Assembly (NCBI RefSeq): GCF_900115075.1
Contig: NZ_FOVG01000007.1
Coordinates: 94,391-158,390 of the forward strand
DNA length: 64,000 nt
Direction of reading: 5' to 3'
Source of the DNA: Candidatus Pantoea varia
Lineage (GTDB): Bacteria; Pseudomonadota; Gammaproteobacteria; Enterobacterales; Enterobacteriaceae
In this document: positions 58,980-64,000 of the stretch, in pieces
Layout of the letters: the number at the start of each line of letters is the position of its first letter
Numbering within the stretch: position 1 is the first letter of the stretch
The notes under the pieces: generated by a model
Seen by the model: the letters and a program-made list of their open reading frames with translations, nothing else
Database searches by the model: none
What the model was told of the DNA's origin: nothing
Made by a program: the position numbers and the translations under genes

Positions 58980-59294
58980 TCATTGAAGGATATAAACGTG
59001 GTCCACATCGATTTCACTGTGACCATCATCGCGGTCAACTTCGCCAGTCACTCGCACTTTTTTGCCTACCAGATAGCGGTCATCGTCATCGTCGTCGTCA
59101 ATATCAACCCGAATCCGGCCGGTAGAATCTTTCAACCAGTAGTGATCATCATCGGCACGTCCGCTAATAGTACCCGTCAGGGTGACATGACGTTCGTCGC
59201 GCATGTTTTTTGCTTCTGCAACCGTGACCTCCTGACGGGCATAAGCTGTAGCGGAGCTAAGCAAAGCCAGCATTATCCATAATATCCTCTTCAT
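58980..59294 (-). CDS. YgiW/YdeI-family OB-fold periplasmic protein
   Basis: A 104-aa periplasmic protein (signal cleavage likely after AYA) of the BOF (bacterial OB-fold) family. TVAEAKNMRDERHVTLTGTI, YWLKDSTGRIRVDIDD and KKVRVTGEVDRD are its conserved strands. The family (YgiW, YdeI) is linked to stress and antimicrobial peptide tolerance. Unusually, it has a run of seven aspartates in the loop after VDI. Confidence 0.88.
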   Translation of the reverse strand: MKRILWIMLALLSSATAYARQEVTVAEAKNMRDERHVTLTGTISGRADDDHYWLKDSTGRIRVDIDDDDDDDRYLVGKKVRVTGEVDRDDGHSEIDVDHVYILQ

Positions 59295-60149
59295 TTACCT
59301 CTCCTGTTGTATGAGCTTTGGTTCTGAGCTTACTTTTAAAACTAAAACGGCCACTGGCTGTCATCTGATGCTGAAGCCACTCTTTCAGCCTTACCTGTGA
59401 GAAAAAACAATTATTCAGACTTTTCGGCATATATGGCACGAAAGTATTTTTACTCAAAATAATGAGATTGATTAGGTAATGAGTGTGAAAATGAAGGATT
59501 AATTTCTAAAAAAATGCGCTTGTTTTTGTATATCAATCAATGGATTGTAAAGATGGTGGTGTATATTGGGACTGCAATCAACTTGCTCTTCTGATGTGGC
59601 TTACCTTCATTATGTGGCAGTTATTGGCTGGCGATTCGTCTCTGCAGAAACGCTTCCCCAGACGAGGCGCAGCATTCTCTCTATGACTGGAGTGAGCAGC
59701 CGTTATGAGCTCTATCGACAATTCATAATCGTAGGGAGGTCACTGGCGCTGCGTGAATCAACTAATGAAAGTAAGAGGGATTACGCATGATGTATATGCT
59801 GGTATGGGGCAGAAAAGTTTTGTAAAGCTGAGGCTGTATATCGATTGCAAATCTGGAATGAATGTTAATTATATTCACAGTCATTCTGTTCAGAACGCCA
59901 TCTTTATTTACTTATGAATTCTGTGATTGCAACGAATAGAGATCGTTAAGCGACGGTTTAGTAATACGCATTTATGCTTGTCTTGCGATGAACCATTATT
60001 TTCTTTCCAGGTTCAAAAGCAGAACATCTGAAGTTGATAACTGTTTATTAAGTTGCCAAAGGATTCCCCGCTATAAATGCTATTTCAGAGGTGATTCTGG
60101 CTGCTCCCATTCAGGTTACACTTACCAAAATCTTTACTCAGAGGCTTCA
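59295..60149. other. Intergenic region without a recognised gene
   Basis: About 850 bp. Open frames are present (for example a TTG frame at 59566-59790) but have no clear coding character or recognised family. No repeat, RNA gene or operator was recognised. Confidence 0.4.
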
Positions 60150-60398
60150 ATGACGACTGTAAATAAGATAACCTGCATCACCTTGATGATGCTGACCCTG
60201 CAGCTCACGGCATGCACATCGCATACTGAGGAACCTAAGCGTTTGAGGATGCCTAATCCTGCCAGCGAATGGTGCGTTCAGCGGGGTGGACAGCTTGTAA
60301 AGGAGGCATCTCCGAGTGGCAATACCCTATATTGCCAGCTGCCTTCTGGCGAACGCATAGAACAATGGGCACTGTTTCATCGTGATCACCCGCAGTAA
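60150..60398 (+). CDS. DUF333-family small lipoprotein
   Basis: An 82-aa lipoprotein precursor. Signal with lipobox LQLTAC gives a lipidated Cys near residue 22. The remainder contains MPNPASEWCVQRGGQLV and YCQLPSGERIEQWALF, the typical DUF333 (YoaF-like) pattern; the two cysteines may pair. AGAGG precedes the ATG at 60150. Confidence 0.85.
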   Translation: MTTVNKITCITLMMLTLQLTACTSHTEEPKRLRMPNPASEWCVQRGGQLVKEASPSGNTLYCQLPSGERIEQWALFHRDHPQ

Positions 60399-60974
60399 GA
60401 CTTTAACTATTCGCCTGAAGATTGCCCGCCCGCAATCCGGGCGAGATTTACGGGTCCTTGCCCATCTCCAAATCCACGCCCTCACTATCCGATCACAGTG
60501 CTTCCTGGTCTTGCTTAGCGATTCAGCATGCATGCCAGATCAGGCATGCCATCTGTCTCCAGCGGTTTTTGGAATGATAAACATGATGAATGGTATAGGC
60601 ATAATTATGGCCATGTTGATATTTAAGAAAGCATTACCATCCGGAATGGATATTGAGGCGTTATGGCTTTATTCTGGATGTTGAAACAATTTTTTATCAA
60701 TGTGTGTTCTATGAGATTTTTAATGATCTCATTTGGTAATGTCAGTTTAATTATTATTTTAATCTAAACACAATATCCGTTCTTTTTTGAATGACTTTTA
60801 TTAATTCATGAAATACAGTGAGTTAGGGTTAAAAAGTGTCTGGATTATCCTGTGTTTTTGATTTGAATCAATCTTTGTAATTGGGTCGCATTTAGTTAAT
60901 GATTGTCGTAATGATACTATTTATTTAATTAAGAGATTCTTCTTAAATAATAATAGTCTCATGAGGATAATCCA
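60399..60974. other. AT-rich region before the autotransporter
   Basis: About 575 bp. It includes a perfect six-base hairpin with a five-base loop (60427-60443) after the lipoprotein gene, but no T run. The rest is AT-rich promoter-like sequence. A possible 36-aa hydrophobic open frame (from 60574) is not supported enough to call. Confidence 0.4.
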
Positions 60975-63900
60975 TTGAAATATTTTGGAAGCGCAGCCCT
61001 ATGCTGCACCTTCTTTATCTGCACCAAATCCTATGCAGGCATAATGCGTCACGATATTGATGTTCAGGAATACCGTGATTTTGCTGAAAATATGGGCAGA
61101 TATTCACCAGGCTTAACACATCTTCCGGTCTATAAAAAAGATGGTTCTTTATCGGGCTATCTGGATTTCGCCATGCCCGATTTCGGCATGGTGGCTAATT
61201 ATGGCTACACCACTCTCGTTTCCCCCTCCTATGTTGCCAGCGCACGTCACAACACCGGTTATCAGTCAGTGGGTTTTGGGAAAGGAGCGCAGTATGGCGC
61301 CACCTACAAACTGATAAACCGTAACGAATCGCCTCTGTCAGACATTGATTTTCACTTACCCCGTCTGAACAAAGTGGTAACCGATGCCGCTCCTGTTGAT
61401 ACCGTTGAAAAATCAGAGATCCGTAGAGGGGATACCTCGCGCTATTCCTGGTATACCCGCATTGGAGGTGGCACACAAAGTCAGGTCAGTGATGATCAGA
61501 CAGAACAGATTACGTTGAGCGGCGCTTACAACTGGGTAAGCGGAGGAACCATTAATGCGAACACCATAACGCTGAACTCAGGAACCCTGCGTGGTACCAG
61601 TTATGGACCCGACAACGCTCTTACTTCACCACTCTCAATCGGTACGATGGGAGGAGACAGTGGCAGCCCGATCATGGTGTATGACGAACAGGATCAGGTC
61701 TGGAAAATTGCAGGCGTGCTGCACGGTGCATTAGTGAATGATCAGGCCTATGGCACCGTCAGCATGTGGGAATACATTCCGGATGGATACATTCAAAATA
61801 TCGTCGCCACTAACACATCTCCCGATGTTGTCGATACTGCCGGCAATGGCACGATTGAGTGGGATCAGTCTGCCATAAAGCAATACGGTACAATCTGGTC
61901 ATGGGCCGGGCTGGATTCAACCTATGCGTCAGCGGCGCCTTCAACCGCCACCAATGAAGAACTGGATGCCACCAAAGATATCCGTTTTAACGGTGCTGGC
62001 GGTCTGATTACATTAAATGCACCTATCAACATGGGTGCAGGAAAACTTCAGTTTTCCAATGATTACACAGTAGCCTCTGCCGACGGCGTTAATGGCACCT
62101 GGGTGGGGGGAGGTGTTGAGGTTGATACCGGCAAAAATGTGCTCTGGCAGGTTAATGGATTAGCCAATGATGCCCTGCATAAAATCGGTGCGGGAACACT
62201 ACATGTTAATGCTGAAGGCGCAAATCCAGGTTCCCTGAATGTGGGTGACGGTACAGTTATCCTTGATCAGCAAGCTGATGCAACGGGCAATAAAGAGGCA
62301 TTCTCATCGGTTACTTTAGTGAGTGGTCGGCCAACGGTAGTACTAAAAGATGAAAAGCAGGTAGCGACTGACCAGATCTACTTTGGCTATCGTGGTGGCC
62401 GGTTAGATTTGAACGGCAATGCGCTCAGCTTCAGGAAGATAAATCACACTGATGGTGGTGCTACGCTGGTTAACCACAATGATAAAGATGCAACGCTTAA
62501 CATCACCGGGTACACGGCTGCTGATGTTCCTTTCAATACTTTCAGCAGCGGCAATCCAAATGGAACACCGGGCTCACTCTACGTTTATAATAACCCTTAC
62601 TCTAAAAAGACGGAATATTTTCAGTTAAACACCAGTTCATACTGGTATTTCCCTACAGATCAGAACTCAACGGCGACCTGGACCTATCTGGGCACCGATG
62701 CGGATGAAGCTATCAATCATCGCCTGACACAGCTGAACGTTCAGGTATTCCGCGGTTTCCTGGGAGAAACGCTCGAAAATGCGCTGAATGGCGTGATGAA
62801 CGTGAATATCCTGCCGCGGAACGCTACCGCGATTACGGCACTGACGGGCGGCATGAACCTGAACGGCAATCTCAATGTTGAGAATGGCACGGTGGTGCTC
62901 TCTGGCCAGCCGGTCGCGCATGCAGGTGGCGTTGTCATTGATGACGACTGGAGTACCTCCCTGTTTAAAGCCGATCAGATTAATGTCGGTACTGGGGCTC
63001 ATTTCCAGGTAGGCGAATATGCGGGTGTCAAAGCTAATATTATTGCTGCTGATTCTTCAACCCTCTCTTTCGGTTATAACGACAGTCAGCTAGCTGGAGA
63101 GAAGAGCTGGCGTTGCTATTCTGCTATCTATTCCGATGATGTTTCCTGCAGCCAACCTTTGCGTAGCGCGGATGCGCTGGCGCTGCTGCCCGCCAGTGAA
63201 GTTGAAGGGAATGTTCAACTGGGGAATAACGCCTCACTCTATCTGGGTAAGGTGAACTATCAGGGTGCAGTGACGTCGATCGGCAGCAGCCTTTTGACGC
63301 TGGATTCAAACGCCCACTGGAGCATGACCAGCAACAGCAATGTCACTTCACTGCTGGCGCAGCGCGGCTCAACGCTTTCAATGGTGCCTGCGGGTAGCTG
63401 GAGCGCGAAAATGCTGAATGTCGACTCGCTGGATGCCACCGGGCTCAATCTGATATTAGGGGTAAAACCTTCGACGCTGGAAAGCGATAAACTGATCGTT
63501 AAAAACTCGGTGAGCGGTGGCGATAACCTGCTGGACGTGAGTCTGTTAGTAGGCAGCGAAGAGCAGGTTTCGCTGACCCAGGATCTGGTAATGGTCGACG
63601 CGCCTGCCGGAACGTCACACAGTTATTTCTCTTTTGCTGACAGTTATAGCGGTTTCAGTGTTTATACGCCGAATTATCAGGTGAAAGACGACAATGACCG
63701 TGTTCTGTGGGTGCTGGAAAGTAACCAATCAGCTGTACCTGAGCCAGACCCGACGCCAGAGCCGACGCCTGCTCCGGAAGTGACGCCAGAGCCAGAGCCG
63801 ACGCCTGCGCCAGAAGTGACGCCAGCGCCAGAGCCGACCCCTGCTCCGGAAGTGACGCCAGAGCCAGAGCCGACCCCTGCTCCGGAAGTGACACCAGAGC

Positions 63901-64000
63901 CAGAACCGACGCCTGCTCCGGAAGTGACGCCAGAGCCAGAACCGACGCCTGCGCCAGAAGTGACGCCAGAGCCAGAGCCGGCGCCTGCTCCGGAAGTGAC
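60975..64000 (+). CDS. S6-family serine protease autotransporter (partial, runs off the window)
   Basis: An open frame of at least 1008 codons, cut by the window end. It starts with TTG at 60975, eight bases after GAGG. A short signal peptide ends near residue 21, followed by an S6 (SPATE/IgA-protease-like) protease domain. The catalytic triad is visible: His92 (SARHN), Asp125 ([13 protein letters not shown]) and Ser229 (GDSGSP). A long beta-helix passenger follows (repeated NGN/GTL and GGxL motifs). From about residue 922 it turns into a repeat of [12 protein letters not shown] that reaches the window end. The beta-barrel is expected beyond. Such proteases cleave host or bacterial proteins; the target is unknown. 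Confidence 0.9.
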   Translation, partial: MKYFGSAALCCTFFICTKSYAGIMRHDIDVQEYRDFAENMGRYSPGLTHLPVYKKDGSLSGYLDFAMPDFGMVANYGYTTLVSPSYVASARHNTGYQSVGFGKGAQYGATYKLINRNESPLSDIDFHLPRLNKVVTDAAPVDTVEKSEIRRGDTSRYSWYTRIGGGTQSQVSDDQTEQITLSGAYNWVSGGTINANTITLNSGTLRGTSYGPDNALTSPLSIGTMGGDSGSPIMVYDEQDQVWKIAGVLHGALVNDQAYGTVSMWEYIPDGYIQNIVATNTSPDVVDTAGNGTIEWDQSAIKQYGTIWSWAGLDSTYASAAPSTATNEELDATKDIRFNGAGGLITLNAPINMGAGKLQFSNDYTVASADGVNGTWVGGGVEVDTGKNVLWQVNGLANDALHKIGAGTLHVNAEGANPGSLNVGDGTVILDQQADATGNKEAFSSVTLVSGRPTVVLKDEKQVATDQIYFGYRGGRLDLNGNALSFRKINHTDGGATLVNHNDKDATLNITGYTAADVPFNTFSSGNPNGTPGSLYVYNNPYSKKTEYFQLNTSSYWYFPTDQNSTATWTYLGTDADEAINHRLTQLNVQVFRGFLGETLENALNGVMNVNILPRNATAITALTGGMNLNGNLNVENGTVVLSGQPVAHAGGVVIDDDWSTSLFKADQINVGTGAHFQVGEYAGVKANIIAADSSTLSFGYNDSQLAGEKSWRCYSAIYSDDVSCSQPLRSADALALLPASEVEGNVQLGNNASLYLGKVNYQGAVTSIGSSLLTLDSNAHWSMTSNSNVTSLLAQRGSTLSMVPAGSWSAKMLNVDSLDATGLNLILGVKPSTLESDKLIVKNSVSGGDNLLDVSLLVGSEEQVSLTQDLVMVDAPAGTSHSYFSFADSYSGFSVYTPNYQVKDDNDRVLWVLESNQSAVPEPDPTPEPTPAPEVTPEPEPTPAPEVTPAPEPTPAPEVTPEPEPTPAPEVTPEPEPTPAPEVTPEPEPTPAPEVTPEPEPAPAPEV
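63738..64000 (+). repeat. Coding tandem repeat [12 protein letters not shown] (36 bp units)
   Basis: Roughly seven 36-bp units (12 aa, [12 protein letters not shown], with TPAPEPT and PEPEPA variants) preceded by a diverged unit. Purely Pro/Glu/Thr/Ala/Val, likely an extended stalk between passenger and barrel. It continues past the window end. Confidence 0.92.

Noticed and set aside
59566..59790. 74-codon open frame with TTG start
   Set aside because: Poor ribosome site, no family, low-complexity composition of the region; treated as intergenic.
63655..63894. Repetitive antisense frame over the Pro/Glu repeat
   Set aside because: It arises from the tandem repeat of the autotransporter read backwards; no independent coding signal.
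63738..64000. CRISPR-like array from regular spacing
   Set aside because: Units are contiguous 36-bp coding repeats in frame with no spacers.

Overview
The window looks like a chromosomal segment of an enterobacterium (Enterobacterales), most plausibly Erwiniaceae such as Pantoea or Erwinia. The basis is gene content: budABC with divergent budR, YefM-YoeB, a beta-glucoside PTS operon, a MipA-type porin, a sigma-28-driven flagellin, MarT/FidL-type regulators and chaperone-usher fimbriae. The genus is an inference. No rRNA, tRNA, CRISPR array or intact insertion sequence was found.

Layout. 0-8.4 kb: a c-di-GMP and chemotaxis block (a GGDEF cyclase, a GAF-EAL phosphodiesterase, an MCP, a small HTH protein and a GAF-PAS-GGDEF-EAL protein whose real start appears to be CTG). 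8.4-15.1 kb: a GNAT acetyltransferase, an FMN split-barrel protein, a fused DUF2382 stress protein, a decayed HigBA toxin-antitoxin locus and a short UvrA-like ATPase. 15.1-24.8 kb: YefM-YoeB, an MBL hydrolase, a CitMHS citrate transporter, a stand-alone atypical flagellin, and the butanediol operon with its LysR regulator. 24.8-32 kb: an RND efflux pump downstream of its two-component system, facing a MipA/OmpV porin. 32.1-37.6 kb: cellobiose/beta-glucoside PTS, 6-phospho-beta-glucosidase, LacI regulator and ROK kinase. 37.9-40 kb: a lone FabF-like ketoacyl synthase with a TetR regulator; the two promoters carry matching operators.

From about 40.2 kb the sequence becomes visibly AT-richer and looks like accessory DNA. 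Two ToxR-like/FidL-like pairs face each other. Then comes a long leftward gene train (55.7 to 43.7 kb): major fimbrial subunit, chaperone, usher, tip adhesin, second chaperone, LuxR regulator, TolC-like protein, HlyD-like adaptor, C39-peptidase ABC exporter and an Eag/DcrB-like protein. Most junctions overlap or are under 30 bp, so a fimbria and a bacteriocin-type export machine appear to share one operon. Upstream lies a 1.6-kb gene-poor region, then a divergent IprA-like/LuxR regulator pair, small envelope proteins, and an S6-family serine protease autotransporter that runs off the window inside a Pro/Glu repeat.

The most interesting candidate system is the fimbria plus type I secretion operon with its nested LuxR regulators and no visible double-glycine substrate.
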